From the NCBI RefSeq assembly GCF_007846085.1, contig NZ_VOEJ01000004.1, positions 124,001 to 188,000 of the forward strand: a stretch of 64,000 bases of DNA, written 5' to 3'. This stretch comes from Mucilaginibacter pallidiroseus. Lineage in GTDB: Bacteria > Bacteroidota > Bacteroidia > Sphingobacteriales > Sphingobacteriaceae. Shown here piece after piece: positions 37,128-46,087 of the stretch (within the stretch, counting starts at the first letter, position 1; each line of letters begins with the position of its first letter). The notes under the pieces are model-generated. The model was not told the origin of the DNA. It made no database searches and was given only the letters and a program-made list of their open reading frames with translations. The position numbers and the translations under genes were made by a program.

Positions 37128-37135
37128 CAAATGTA
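37128..37135 (-). promoter_or_regulatory. Possible -7 box of the ABC permease gene
   Basis: TACATTTG on the minus strand is an exact TAnnTTTG, 33 nt before the start. No good TTTG lies at the right distance. The rest of the 356-bp gap 37096-37451 holds only the tRNA promoter. Confidence 0.35.
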
Positions 37136-37360
37136 TTTGGTTAATGCATTTGTAATCTGTTAAATAAAGTTAAAACTAATTATTTAGTTATGAGATATTT
37201 ATTTTGAATATTTAAGGGATGTTCAGCGGAGCGTCGATTTTCAATGATCAAAAAGCTTTTAACCAAAATGATTGCAGAAGGGAGGATTTGAAATAATCCT
37301 TCATTATTTGGCTGAACTGTAAACGTTTACAATAAATTTTAAAGAAATAATGAAAATATT

Positions 37361-37391
37361 TTTGACGGATTAAAGTAAAAGTCTATTTTTG
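37361..37391 (+). promoter_or_regulatory. Promoter of tRNA-Arg
   Basis: TTTG (37361-37364), a 19-nt spacer, then TATTTTTG (37384-37391). Both boxes match the Bacteroidota consensus exactly. The tRNA starts 60 bp downstream. Confidence 0.85.
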
Positions 37392-37451
37392 CAGTCCATT
37401 AAAAACGGGTCGGTATCGGTTAGTGATATTGATAAATTTTATAATTAAAGC

Positions 37452-37525
37452 GCACTTGTAGCTCAATTGGATAGAGCATCTCACTACGGATGAGAAGGTT
37501 TGGGGTTCGAATCCCTACAAGTGCA
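37452..37525 (+). tRNA. tRNA-Arg (anticodon ACG)
   Basis: A 74-nt cloverleaf. The acceptor arms GCACTTG (37452-37458) and CAAGTGC (37518-37524) pair fully, with discriminator A. The D arm contains AGCTCAATTGGATAGAGC. The anticodon stem is CTCAC/ATGAG-like with ACG in the loop, which after A34-to-inosine editing reads CGU, CGC and CGA. The T arm has GGGGTTCGAATCCC. CCA is not encoded. A consensus promoter precedes it and a terminator follows. Confidence 0.97.
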
Positions 37526-37534
37526 CACATTTTA

Positions 37535-37568
37535 AAGCCTTTCTGTTGATTCGACTGAAAGGCTTTTA
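37535..37568 (+). terminator. Terminator after tRNA-Arg
   Basis: AAGCCTTTC and GAAAGGCTT form a 9-bp stem with a 13-nt loop followed by TTAACTTT. It ends just before adk. Confidence 0.75.
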
Positions 37569-37587
37569 ACTTTAATCACATAAAGGG

Positions 37588-38160
37588 ATGCTTAACTTAG
37601 TACTGTTTGGTCCGCCCGGTGCCGGCAAAGGCACTCAATCACAAAATCTTATCGAAAAATTTGGCTTGATCCACCTTTCAACAGGCGATTTGCTTCGTGG
37701 CGAAATTGCGCAAGGTACTGAGCTTGGTTTAGAAGCCAAAAAATTAATGGACGAAGGTACCCTTGTGCCTGATAGCGTTGTTATTGGTATGATAAGCAAT
37801 AAGCTTGATGCAAATAAAGATGCTAAAGGCTTTATTTTTGATGGCTTTCCGCGTACAGTTGCACAGGCCGAAGCGCTTGATGAGTTATTGGCTTCAAAAC
37901 AATCGGCCATATCGGGCATGATCGCATTAGAGGTTAATGACGATGAGTTGGAGCAGCGCTTACTTAAACGTGGCGAAACATCTGGCCGCCCGGATGATGC
38001 CAACCCGGAGGTTATACGCAAGCGTATTAAAGAATATAATGATAAAACTGCACCGGTTGCAGGGTTTTATAAAAACCAAAATAAATTTACCAGCATAAAC
38101 GGTATAGGTTCCATCGAGCAAATTTTTGCTTCAATAGTTTCTGTTATCGAGGCTTATTAA
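37588..38160 (+). CDS. adk: Adenylate kinase
   Basis: A 190-residue enzyme catalysing ATP + AMP to 2 ADP. The P-loop GPPGAGKGT is at residues 7-15, followed by LSTGDLLRGEIAQGTELG (AMP site), FDGFPRTVAQAEAL and the short LID region with RGETSGRPDDANPEVIRKRI. Length and LID correspond to the short bacterial form without a zinc-binding LID. Confidence 0.97.
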   Translation: MLNLVLFGPPGAGKGTQSQNLIEKFGLIHLSTGDLLRGEIAQGTELGLEAKKLMDEGTLVPDSVVIGMISNKLDANKDAKGFIFDGFPRTVAQAEALDELLASKQSAISGMIALEVNDDELEQRLLKRGETSGRPDDANPEVIRKRIKEYNDKTAPVAGFYKNQNKFTSINGIGSIEQIFASIVSVIEAY

Positions 38161-38170
38161 TTATTAATAG

Positions 38171-38255
38171 TCCGGAAGTCGGGAAAGTCCGAAAGTTAGT
38201 AAGGTTCTCAAACCTGCTGTCTTTCGGACTTTCCGTCTAAAGGCTTTTCCGACTT
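38171..38255. repeat. Long imperfect hairpin between adk and obgE
   Basis: The left arm AAGTCGGGAAAGTCCGAAAG (38176-38195) pairs with CTTTCGGACTTTCCG (38221-38235), and CCGACTT (38249-38255) completes the outer stem. It fills most of the 109-bp gap. Confidence 0.75.
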
Positions 38256-38269
38256 AAAAAGAAAATATC

Positions 38270-39268
38270 ATGTCACAGGGTTCAAATTTTGTTGATTACG
38301 TAAAAATATGCTGCCGCTCGGGGCATGGTGGTGCAGGTTCTTCGCATTTACACCGCGACGTATTAACGGCAAAAGGCGGCCCTGATGGTGGCGACGGTGG
38401 CCGTGGCGGTAATGTTATTGTTAAAGGCAATGCCCAGTTATGGACCTTGCTGCACCTAAAATTTCGCAAACACGTAATTGCCGGCGACGGCGACCCCGGC
38501 AGCAGCTCTACCAGTACCGGCAAAAGCGGCCGCGACGAGATACTTGAAGTACCCTTGGGTACCATTGCTAAAAACGCAGAAACCGGCGAGGTACTTTTTG
38601 AGATAAGCCAGGATGGCGAAACCAAAATACTAACCAAAGGTGGCCGAGGCGGCTTGGGCAACTGGCATTTCCGTTCGTCTACACAGCAAACGCCGCGCTT
38701 TGCGCAGCCCGGTGAGGAGGGTAAGGAAGATTGGAACATACTTGAACTCAAATTACTTGCTGATGTTGGCTTGGTAGGTTTTCCAAATGCGGGTAAATCC
38801 ACTTTGCTATCGGTAGTGTCTGCCGCTAAGCCCGAGATTGCAGATTATGCATTTACTACATTGGTGCCTAACCTGGGTATTGTAAGCTATCGCGATAATC
38901 GCTCGTTTGTAATGGCCGATATTCCGGGTATTATTGAGGGTGCATCACAGGGCAGAGGCTTAGGTATCCGCTTTTTGCGCCATATCGAGCGTAACTCGGT
39001 ATTGCTGTTTATGGTACCTGCCGATACGAGCCGTACTATAAAACAGGAATACGAAATCCTGTTAAACGAGCTTAACGAGTATAATCCCGAGCTGATGCAT
39101 AAACCACGTGTGCTGGCTATTACAAAAGGCGATATGCTTGATGATGAATTGCAACAGGAGATGGCCAAAGAAGTACCGGCGGATGTTCCGTACATCTTTA
39201 TTTCCTCGGTAGCGCAGAAGAATCTTGTCGAACTTAAAGACATACTTTGGAAAGCCATCAATAAGTAA
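38270..39268 (+). CDS. obgE: GTPase Obg/CgtA
   Basis: A 332-residue ribosome-associated GTPase involved in late 50S maturation and stress control. The glycine-rich Obg fold ([27 protein letters not shown]) spans about residues 1-160. The G domain follows with G1 GFPNAGKST near 170, G3 DIPGIIEGA and G4 TKGD, the last a variant of TKxD. The C-terminal OCT domain of some homologues is absent. Confidence 0.96.
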   Translation: MSQGSNFVDYVKICCRSGHGGAGSSHLHRDVLTAKGGPDGGDGGRGGNVIVKGNAQLWTLLHLKFRKHVIAGDGDPGSSSTSTGKSGRDEILEVPLGTIAKNAETGEVLFEISQDGETKILTKGGRGGLGNWHFRSSTQQTPRFAQPGEEGKEDWNILELKLLADVGLVGFPNAGKSTLLSVVSAAKPEIADYAFTTLVPNLGIVSYRDNRSFVMADIPGIIEGASQGRGLGIRFLRHIERNSVLLFMVPADTSRTIKQEYEILLNELNEYNPELMHKPRVLAITKGDMLDDELQQEMAKEVPADVPYIFISSVAQKNLVELKDILWKAINK

Positions 39269-39337
39269 TACCTGCCGCTTCGCGGTAATCCAACTTTTTA
39301 TTTTAGTATTTTTGCATCCTTTAATTTGATACTTAAA

Positions 39338-40336
39338 ATGAGGATTGCTATAAACGGCTTTGGGCGTATTGGCCGCATATTTTTGCGCACCATACTTACC
39401 AAGCCCAACATTGAGGTTGTTGCCATAAATGACCTCACCGATACCCAAACACTTGCCCATTTATTTAAATATGATTCGGTACACCGTGGCTTTAAAGGTA
39501 CGGTGTCTGCTAATGATAATAATATCATTATCAACGGAAATACGATTAAAGTGCTCCGCGAAAAAGATCCGGCTAATCTTCCGTGGAAAGATCTGGATAT
39601 CGACCTGGTCATCGAGTCGACAGGTAAATTTACCGATGCTGCCGGTGCTCAAAAACATATTGCCGCGGGTGCAAAACAGGTTATTATATCTGCCCCATCC
39701 GGCGATAGAAGCGTACCTACAGTAGTGCTTGGTGTAAATGATCATGATATTGATTTGCGTGTGCCCATTCTGTCAAACGCATCTTGTACTACGAACAACG
39801 TGGCTGCCATGGTTAAGATTTTGGATGACAATTGGGGTATAGAAGACGGTTACATAACCACCGTACACTCCATGACCGGCGACCAAAACCTGCATGATGC
39901 ACCGCATAAAGATTTGCGTCGTGCCCGAGCAGCATCAGCATCCATCATCCCTACAACAACAGGGGCTGCAAAAGCCATAACCAATATATTTCCACACCTC
40001 GAGGGCAAATTGGGCGGGGCCGGCATCCGCGTACCTGTATTGAACGGTTCATTAACGGACTTTACCTGCAGCCTTAAAAAGCTGCCCACAGTTGCCGAAA
40101 TCAATGATGCTTTTAAACAAGCTGCCGAAGGGCCCATGAAAAATGTGTTGGAGTATACCGAAGATCCTATAGTATCTACAGATATATTGGATAATCCGCA
40201 CAGTTGCATATTTGATGCGCAGCTAACATCAATAGTTGGCGGGCTGGTTAAGGTTGTGGGCTGGTATGATAACGAAATGGGCTACTCGAGCCGCCTGGCC
40301 GACTTGGTTGAAGAAATCAGCGAATTACCAGCATGA
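39338..40336 (+). CDS. gap: Glyceraldehyde-3-phosphate dehydrogenase, type I
   Basis: 332 residues from MRIAINGFGRIGRIFLR (39338); an upstream TTG adds four unneeded residues. The NAD-binding motif is NGFGRIGR, and the catalytic cysteine is in SNASCTTNN near residue 150. The C-terminal WYDNEMGYSSRLADL block is typical. A TATTTTTG box at 39307-39314 may be its -7 element. Its stop overlaps the start of the GNAT gene (ATGA), and pgk follows, so three genes form a glycolytic cluster. Confidence 0.97.
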   Translation: MRIAINGFGRIGRIFLRTILTKPNIEVVAINDLTDTQTLAHLFKYDSVHRGFKGTVSANDNNIIINGNTIKVLREKDPANLPWKDLDIDLVIESTGKFTDAAGAQKHIAAGAKQVIISAPSGDRSVPTVVLGVNDHDIDLRVPILSNASCTTNNVAAMVKILDDNWGIEDGYITTVHSMTGDQNLHDAPHKDLRRARAASASIIPTTTGAAKAITNIFPHLEGKLGGAGIRVPVLNGSLTDFTCSLKKLPTVAEINDAFKQAAEGPMKNVLEYTEDPIVSTDILDNPHSCIFDAQLTSIVGGLVKVVGWYDNEMGYSSRLADLVEEISELPA

Positions 40337-40767
40337 TAAAGTTTATAACGGCCGATGATGTGTTGCCTATCCGTAATGAGGTTTTGCGCGAAGGCAGGCT
40401 CAGCCTTGACGAATGCCGTTTCGAGAACGACGATGCGGAAGGGACATTCCATTTAGGTTATTATGTGGGCGAGGAACTGGCCTGCATTGCATCATTTCAT
40501 CCGCAGGGGTACAAAGATTTTAACGGTAAAGCTTACCAGCTGCGCGGGATGGCCACCATTGATAAATACAGGGGCAAAGGTTACGGTAACATGCTGGTTA
40601 ACTTTGCTATAACGTATCTGCGTGGCCAAAAAGTGAATTACGTTTGGTGTAATGCCCGCAAGGCTGCCGCCAAATTTTACCTCAGCCTTGGCTTTGAAAT
40701 CATATCGCCCGAGTTTGACATTGCCGGCATTGGCCCGCATTATGTAATGTATGTTAAAATACAGTGA
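40333..40767 (+). CDS. GNAT family N-acetyltransferase
   Basis: A 144-residue single GNAT domain. The acetyl-CoA pyrophosphate loop is YRGKGYGNMLVNFA (R/Q-x-x-G-x-G type, about residues 79-92), preceded by the strand QLRGMATID. The C-terminal YLSLGFEIIS is the usual GF motif. Substrate is unknown. Translational coupling to gap through a 4-nt overlap (ATGA) and the pgk gene downstream suggest a link to glycolysis, for example protein lysine acetylation, but that is speculative. Confidence 0.85.
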   Translation: MIKFITADDVLPIRNEVLREGRLSLDECRFENDDAEGTFHLGYYVGEELACIASFHPQGYKDFNGKAYQLRGMATIDKYRGKGYGNMLVNFAITYLRGQKVNYVWCNARKAAAKFYLSLGFEIISPEFDIAGIGPHYVMYVKIQ

Positions 40768-40864
40768 AGTTTTATGCAAAGCAGAACACGTTTTTAACTT
40801 TTGCTTTGCCGATTAAAATAAATTTACCCAATTTGGGCCAATTCTTTAACATCACGAAGTATAT

Positions 40865-42055
40865 ATGAAGACAATTGATCAGATCAGTTTTAACGGCAAA
40901 AGGGCGCTCATCCGCGTAGACTTTAACGTTCCGTTAGACGAGAACTATAATATCACGGATGATAACCGTATGACGGCAGCCTTGCCGACAATCAAAAAAA
41001 TCCTTAAGGATGGTGGCGCAGTTATTTTAATGTCGCACCTGGGCCGCCCAAAAGATGGCCCGACAGAAAAATACAGCCTAAAGCATGTTGTTCCTCATCT
41101 TTCGGATTTGTTAGGTCAGCAGGTTGAGTTTGCTAATGATTGCATTGGCGAAGAAGCAGTAACGAAAGCTAAAGAACTTGAAAAAGGCGAGGTATTGTTA
41201 TTAGAAAACCTTCGTTTTTACAAAGAAGAAGAAAAAGGTGATGTTGGCTTTGCCGAAAAGCTATCAAAGCTGGGCGATATTTATGTAAACGATGCATTTG
41301 GTACAGCACACCGTGCGCACGCTTCAACAGCTATCATTGCTCAGTTTTTCCCTGAGGCAAAATTCTTCGGTTACCTGATGGCTGCCGAATTGAACAACGC
41401 CGAGAAAATATTAAACGGCGCTGCAAAACCATTTACCGCGATAATGGGTGGCTCAAAAGTATCTGATAAGATCTTATTGATAGAGAAATTGCTTGAAAAA
41501 GTAGATAATCTGATTATTGGTGGTGGTATGGCTTACACCTTTGCAAAAGCAAATGGTGGTAACATTGGTACCTCATTGGTTGAATTGGACAAGATTGACC
41601 TTGCTCTTAGCCTGGTACAAAAAGCAAAAGATAAAGGCGTAAACCTGCTTTTACCTTTGGATAACGTTATTGCGGATGCTTTCTCAAACGATGCCAATAC
41701 TGATGTTGCTAAAACCGGCGAAATAAAAGACGACTGGATGGGCTTGGATATTGGCCCGGAAACTGCTGCCTTGTTCAGCAAAGTGGTTGAAGAGTCTAAA
41801 ACCATTTTGTGGAACGGCCCGATGGGTGTGTTTGAGATGGAGAAATTTTTGGTAGGTACCAAAGCAATTGCCGAAGCGGTTGCCAAAGCTACTGACAATG
41901 GTGCATTCTCACTTATTGGTGGTGGCGACTCTGCCGCAGCAGTAGCCAAGTTTGATATGGTTGACGATGTTAGCTATGTATCAACCGGCGGTGGCGCTTT
42001 ACTTGAGTATATGGAAGGTAAAGAGTTGCCCGGTGTTAAAGCAATAAACGAATAA
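40865..42055 (+). CDS. pgk: Phosphoglycerate kinase
   Basis: 396 residues, standard length. The N-domain starts with [19 protein letters not shown] and has the substrate-binding [10 protein letters not shown]. The C-domain contains [18 protein letters not shown] and the nucleotide-binding [12 protein letters not shown], ending [17 protein letters not shown]. It catalyses the first ATP-generating step of glycolysis. It is followed by a strong terminator. Confidence 0.98.
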   Translation: MKTIDQISFNGKRALIRVDFNVPLDENYNITDDNRMTAALPTIKKILKDGGAVILMSHLGRPKDGPTEKYSLKHVVPHLSDLLGQQVEFANDCIGEEAVTKAKELEKGEVLLLENLRFYKEEEKGDVGFAEKLSKLGDIYVNDAFGTAHRAHASTAIIAQFFPEAKFFGYLMAAELNNAEKILNGAAKPFTAIMGGSKVSDKILLIEKLLEKVDNLIIGGGMAYTFAKANGGNIGTSLVELDKIDLALSLVQKAKDKGVNLLLPLDNVIADAFSNDANTDVAKTGEIKDDWMGLDIGPETAALFSKVVEESKTILWNGPMGVFEMEKFLVGTKAIAEAVAKATDNGAFSLIGGGDSAAAVAKFDMVDDVSYVSTGGGALLEYMEGKELPGVKAINE

Positions 42056-42078
42056 TAGATATCCGGATATATATTATG

Positions 42079-42111
42079 AAGGCCCTGCATTTGCGGGGCC
42101 TTTGTTGTTTT
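42079..42111 (+). terminator. Terminator after pgk
   Basis: AAGGCCCTGC and GCGGGGCCTT pair around ATTT, followed by TGTTGTTTT. Confidence 0.85.
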
Positions 42112-42118
42112 AAACTCC

Positions 42119-42209
42119 ATGTCATTGCGAGCGAAGCGCGGCAATCTCGTCGCTTGCAGATATAAACGCGATGAGGTTGCCGCGTCGCTGCGCTTCTCGC
42201 AATGACATG
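42119..42209. repeat. CATTGCGA-family palindromic repeat, complete pair
   Basis: The left arm starts ATGTCATTGCGAGCGAAGCG and continues GCAATCTCGTCGC; the right arm ends GCGCTTCTCGCAATGACAT. The best-preserved copy in the window, it forms a near-perfect cruciform of about 30 bp. It lies in the 445-bp gap 42056-42500, which holds four separate non-coding structures and no gene. Confidence 0.85.
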
Positions 42210-42212
42210 GTT

Positions 42213-42261
42213 GTCTGAACCCGAATTTTAAGAATTAAAGAATTTTCAGAATAAGATTATC
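42213..42261 (+). repeat. GTCTGAAC-family single end
   Basis: GTCTGAACCCGAATTTTAAG, then AATTAAAGAATTTTCAGAAT and AAGATTATC. It starts 4 bp after the CATTGCGA repeat. It is nearly identical to the inverted copy at 29452-29499; no partner end was found nearby. Confidence 0.75.
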
Positions 42262-42298
42262 AAAAGAAAAACACTGACTTTACGATAACATTCTTCAT

Positions 42299-42397
42299 TG
42301 CGCTCGTCTGCGACGAGTGCATAGTTGTTTTGCGTCTGCGACGCAACGTTGCGATATAATCGCAAAGCCTTGTTAAGCGCTCGTTATAAACGAACGC
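42299..42397. other. Array of four short hairpins with 3-nt loops
   Basis: Hairpin 1 (42299-42321) TGCGCTCGTC-TGC-GACGAGTGCA has one G-T pair. Hairpin 2 (42330-42346) TTGCGTC-TGC-GACGCAA is perfect. Hairpin 3 (42349-42365) TTGCGAT-ATA-ATCGCAA is perfect. Hairpin 4 (42377-42397) GCGCTCGTT-ATA-AACGAACGC has one mismatch. No ORF spans them. Confidence 0.75.
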
Positions 42398-42500
42398 AAT
42401 TATTTAGATCCTCACATTCGTAACTTATTTGTGAATGCCACTAATGCTCATAGCGGCTTTTGCATTTAATCGCTACATTTAAAGCATCATTTTTAAATCC

Positions 42501-44357
42501 ATGAACAAATCCTTACTGATAGCTTTCTGCTTTATCTTTTCTGCTTTAACTTCTTTTGCGCAGGGCGATGCAGCTTACGTTAAAGACAACTATACCAAGT
42601 ACGAGTACCAGGTGCCTATGCGCGATGGCAAAAAGCTTTTTACATCGGTGTATGTACCCAAAGATCAAACAAGGAAATACCCGATCATGATGGATCGTAC
42701 TTGCTACAGCGTAGCGCCATACGGTGCGGACAAGTATAAAAGCAGCCTTGGCCCGTCGCCATTATTTTTAAAGGATGGATACATATTTGTTTACCAGGAT
42801 GTACGCGGCCGTTGGATGAGTGAGGGTATTTATGAGGAAATGACGCCCGAACTGGAAGTGCATAAAACCAATAAGGATGTTGATGAAGGTACCGACACCT
42901 ACGATACCATAGATTGGCTCATTAAAAACCTGCCGAACAATAATGGCAAAGTAGGCGTGTGGGGTATATCTTACCCCGGCTTTTACACCACAACTGCCTT
43001 GCTGAGCCGTCATCCTGCTTTAGCGGCAGCATCTCCGCAGGCACCAATTGCCGACCTGTATCGTGACGATGCTTTTCATAACGGTGCATTTATGTTAGTG
43101 GCCAATTTTGGTTTCTATCCAGGCTTTACCAACAGGCAGGATGATAAGCCAACGCAGCGCAGGGGCGGCAGGTTTAATCCGGGTACCGAAGATGGTTATA
43201 AGTTTTTTTTGGATATGGGCAGCATGCGCAACAGCAATGTAAAATACTTTAAGGATACCATCCGCTTGTGGAACGAAATGATGGATCATCCAAACTATGA
43301 TAAGCACTGGCAGGATCGCAATATGCTTACCCATTTGCATGATATTAAAACGCCAACCCTGGTTACCGGTGGATGGTACGATGCCGAGGATTTGTACGGC
43401 GCTATAAATACGTATAAAGTGCTGGTTCAAAAAAATCCCAAGACACCTGTTTACTTTGCAATGGGGCCTTGGGTGCACGGCGGCTGGGCACGTGGCAACG
43501 GCGACCACCTGGGCGATTTAGATTTTGGCGGGCCTACCGGTCCAATGTACAGGGAGAATATCGAGTTTGCTTTTTTTAGCCATTACCTGAAGGGTACGCC
43601 GCTTGATCTGCCCAATGTAAACACCTTTCAAACGGGTGTTAATCAATGGAAAACTTATAAGCAATGGCCTCCGGTTGATGCGAAAGAACAAAACCTGTAT
43701 TTGCTTCCGGGTGGAAAATTATCATTCGAAGCACCTAAGCAAGCCAAAGCCGATTATACAGAGTTTGTATCCGACCCAATGAACCCGGTGCCGTTTATAG
43801 ACGGTATCGACTTTGATATGAAGCGCGAATACATGACAGCCGACCAGCGTTTTGCTCAAAAGCGCCCTGATGTTTTGACTTATCAAACCGATGTGCTGGA
43901 TAAAGACATCACGCTTGCAGGGAATATATGGGCCAACTTAAAAGTAAGCACCACAGGCACCGATGCCGACTGGATAGTAAAAGTACTCGACGATTACCCC
44001 GACACCGCAACGGCTAATAAATTTACCGGTAAGGGTGTGCAAATGCCCGGTTACCAGCAAATGGTGCGCAGCGAGGCCATGCGAGGCAAATACCGCAACA
44101 GCTTTGAAAAGCCGGAGCCTTTTACGCCGGGCAAAGTAACCCCGGTAAATTTTGAATTACAGGATGTGCTGCATACGTTTAAAAAAGGGCATCGCATTAT
44201 GGTGCAGATCCAAAGTACCTGGTTCCCGCTTATTGACAGGAATACCCAACAATTTCAGGACATCATGAAAGCCAAAGACACCGACTTTAAGAAAGCCACG
44301 CATCGAGTGTACAGCTCAAAAGGTCAGCAAAGCTTTTTAAAGGTTAGGGTTATGTAA
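42501..44357 (+). CDS. Secreted CocE/NonD family alpha/beta hydrolase (second copy)
   Basis: 618 residues with a signal peptide (about 1-20, SFA-Q). The catalytic serine is Ser157 in WGISYPGF, the Asp candidate is in GGWYDAED, and the His in GPWVHGGW. The C-terminal PepX_C-like domain includes MPGYQQMVRSEAM and FKKGHRIMVQIQSTWFPL. Alignment by eye with the protein at 5199-7064 shows the same order of motifs and equal spacing to the nucleophile, so they are paralogues. Acyl-ester, amino-ester or X-Pro peptide substrates are all possible. Confidence 0.92.
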   Translation: MNKSLLIAFCFIFSALTSFAQGDAAYVKDNYTKYEYQVPMRDGKKLFTSVYVPKDQTRKYPIMMDRTCYSVAPYGADKYKSSLGPSPLFLKDGYIFVYQDVRGRWMSEGIYEEMTPELEVHKTNKDVDEGTDTYDTIDWLIKNLPNNNGKVGVWGISYPGFYTTTALLSRHPALAAASPQAPIADLYRDDAFHNGAFMLVANFGFYPGFTNRQDDKPTQRRGGRFNPGTEDGYKFFLDMGSMRNSNVKYFKDTIRLWNEMMDHPNYDKHWQDRNMLTHLHDIKTPTLVTGGWYDAEDLYGAINTYKVLVQKNPKTPVYFAMGPWVHGGWARGNGDHLGDLDFGGPTGPMYRENIEFAFFSHYLKGTPLDLPNVNTFQTGVNQWKTYKQWPPVDAKEQNLYLLPGGKLSFEAPKQAKADYTEFVSDPMNPVPFIDGIDFDMKREYMTADQRFAQKRPDVLTYQTDVLDKDITLAGNIWANLKVSTTGTDADWIVKVLDDYPDTATANKFTGKGVQMPGYQQMVRSEAMRGKYRNSFEKPEPFTPGKVTPVNFELQDVLHTFKKGHRIMVQIQSTWFPLIDRNTQQFQDIMKAKDTDFKKATHRVYSSKGQQSFLKVRVM

Positions 44358-44507
44358 GGGCTCGTTGGTTTTGAGATTAATGCAATGCGATGAAATATTT
44401 ATAAAGCGTGCTTTAGCACTACTGCTTACTTTACATTCATTGCGGAGTTCCGATGCCTGTAGCTCGAGTCTTAATTTTTATAGGATAACCATAATAGTGG
44501 GTTTTAA

Positions 44508-45128
44508 ATGAAGTTTGTAATTATCACAGTAGTTTTTTTAATAGCAGGTTTTGTCATTTGGCGTTTTTTACCTGGCCTAATCTTAAAGGGTAGCAAATCG
44601 CGACCCTCCGACGATAAACTACCAACAATTAAGCGCGACAATGATAAGATTATCATGGTAGAAAACGTTCAGCATGATGATTTGAGGCGTGCCTTAATTA
44701 AATTTTGCGAGCTGTATAATGAAAGTGACTTTGCTGCGCTGCCGAGGCTTTGTCAAATTTCGCAGGGAAAGTATGCAGTTACATTTCCGTATGACATTGA
44801 TTTTATGACATTTTGCTTTGCCGTAAATTTTTTAGGGTACCCAACTGATATTGCATGGGCAGGCAAGGTACGTGCATGGGCAACTACAAAGTCAACGGAT
44901 GAGTGGGTTACCAGGGAAAGTGCAAATAAAAAGGTGATGCTATTTTTGGCAGAAGATGACAAAGATTACGACAATGTGTTTTTAACAACTGAAGACAATA
45001 TTGGTTATAAATTAGGTTTTGCATCAGGAGAAGAAAAGCAGATGTTATCTACTCCTAACGAAAGATATATTAAGCCAAAGGTAGCTTTGGAAGATTTTAA
45101 TACCTTGAAATTTGAAGATTTTAAATAG
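44508..45128 (+). CDS. Membrane-anchored protein of unknown function
   Basis: 206 residues. A single N-terminal hydrophobic segment (FVIITVVFLIAGFVIWRFL, about residues 3-21) anchors it, and a soluble alpha/beta domain follows, with FCELYNESDFAALPRL and KYAVTFPYDIDFMTFCFAVN. I do not recognise a family and see no catalytic motif. It stands alone between the hydrolase and a VOC protein gene. Confidence 0.65.
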   Translation: MKFVIITVVFLIAGFVIWRFLPGLILKGSKSRPSDDKLPTIKRDNDKIIMVENVQHDDLRRALIKFCELYNESDFAALPRLCQISQGKYAVTFPYDIDFMTFCFAVNFLGYPTDIAWAGKVRAWATTKSTDEWVTRESANKKVMLFLAEDDKDYDNVFLTTEDNIGYKLGFASGEEKQMLSTPNERYIKPKVALEDFNTLKFEDFK

Positions 45129-45187
45129 TGTCCTCTTTAAATTGAATTGCTGCGAGTATTTTCTTAGTGAGTAAAATCAAACACCCC

Positions 45188-45610
45188 ATGTATAACGCCG
45201 AAAATTTACAGATAAACGCCATACAACACATTGGTATTCCGGTAACAAACATTAAAAACTCGCAAGCCTTTTATGAGGCTTTGGGCTTCGCCAACGTAAT
45301 GCAGGCCACGTTCGATGAAAAAGGCGAGCCAGGAACCTGTGTAATGATGAAGCGCGGCGCAATCATCATAGAACTTTATCAACTACCGGAAAGCGGCCTT
45401 ACCGAGATCCGCTTACGGGGTAATGGCCATATCGATCATGTTGCTTTTGATGTGCCGGACATAGATGCAGCATTTGCCATTTTAAAACAGGCAGGCTTTA
45501 ATATCCAGGAACCTGAGCCAAAGTTTTTACAATTTTGGGAGCGGGGCTGCAAGTACTTCAACATTCTGGGTCCCGACGGCGAGCGGTTGGAATTTAACCA
45601 GCTTTTGTAA
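45188..45610 (+). CDS. VOC (glyoxalase/bleomycin resistance) family protein
   Basis: 140 residues from the ATG at 45188; a GTG seven codons earlier is possible but less like the family. Two beta-alpha-beta-beta-beta modules are visible: IQHIGIPVTNIKNSQAFYEALGF and HIDHVAFDVPDIDAAFAIL. Candidate metal ligands are His14, His in GHIDHVAF, and Glu in GPDGERLEF. The function may be glyoxalase I-like or dioxygenase-like; the sequence does not decide. Confidence 0.85.
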   Translation: MYNAENLQINAIQHIGIPVTNIKNSQAFYEALGFANVMQATFDEKGEPGTCVMMKRGAIIIELYQLPESGLTEIRLRGNGHIDHVAFDVPDIDAAFAILKQAGFNIQEPEPKFLQFWERGCKYFNILGPDGERLEFNQLL

Positions 45611-45684
45611 CATCTGTCTCATAAAACAAATTTTGCTTGCAAGGGGTTAAATAATTAATAAGTTTGCACACAGAATAACTGTCA

Positions 45685-46014
45685 ATGAAGCATTTAATCT
45701 TAAAATACCTTTTTGTTTTGGTTTGTACCATTACGGTGCTCCAAAATTCTGGCGCAGGTGTTTTGTCGATGTTCTTCCCTGATGATGATGTTATAGCCTT
45801 GCAGATTACTAATACCGCAAACGACGACGAGGATGCGCCAGAGCGGTCTGAAAAGGAGATCAATTTCCAGGAATATTTTTTTACTCACTTATACATAGAT
45901 GTAACGCCCCAATGTATTACCTGCAGCCCTGTAGGTTATGCCGATGAGCAAAACAACCATCATTTAGGCTGGGTTACGCCCGTACCCACCCCTCCGCCCA
46001 ATCAACTGGCGTAA
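45685..46014 (+). CDS. Small exported protein, unknown function
   Basis: 109 residues with an N-terminal hydrophobic signal segment (LILKYLFVLVCTITVLQ, residues 4-20). The mature part is acidic (DDEDAPERSEKEINFQ), carries a CITC pair (CxxC) and ends proline-rich (VPTPPPNQLA). I do not recognise a family. The following genes also encode exported proteins, which hints at an envelope-related cluster. Confidence 0.55.
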   Translation: MKHLILKYLFVLVCTITVLQNSGAGVLSMFFPDDDVIALQITNTANDDEDAPERSEKEINFQEYFFTHLYIDVTPQCITCSPVGYADEQNNHHLGWVTPVPTPPPNQLA

Positions 46015-46087
46015 TAACCACTTTTAATCCTGAATACGCGTTGCTTGAGGCGACGTTACATTGTTTTATTTAAATTTTAAATTAGTC

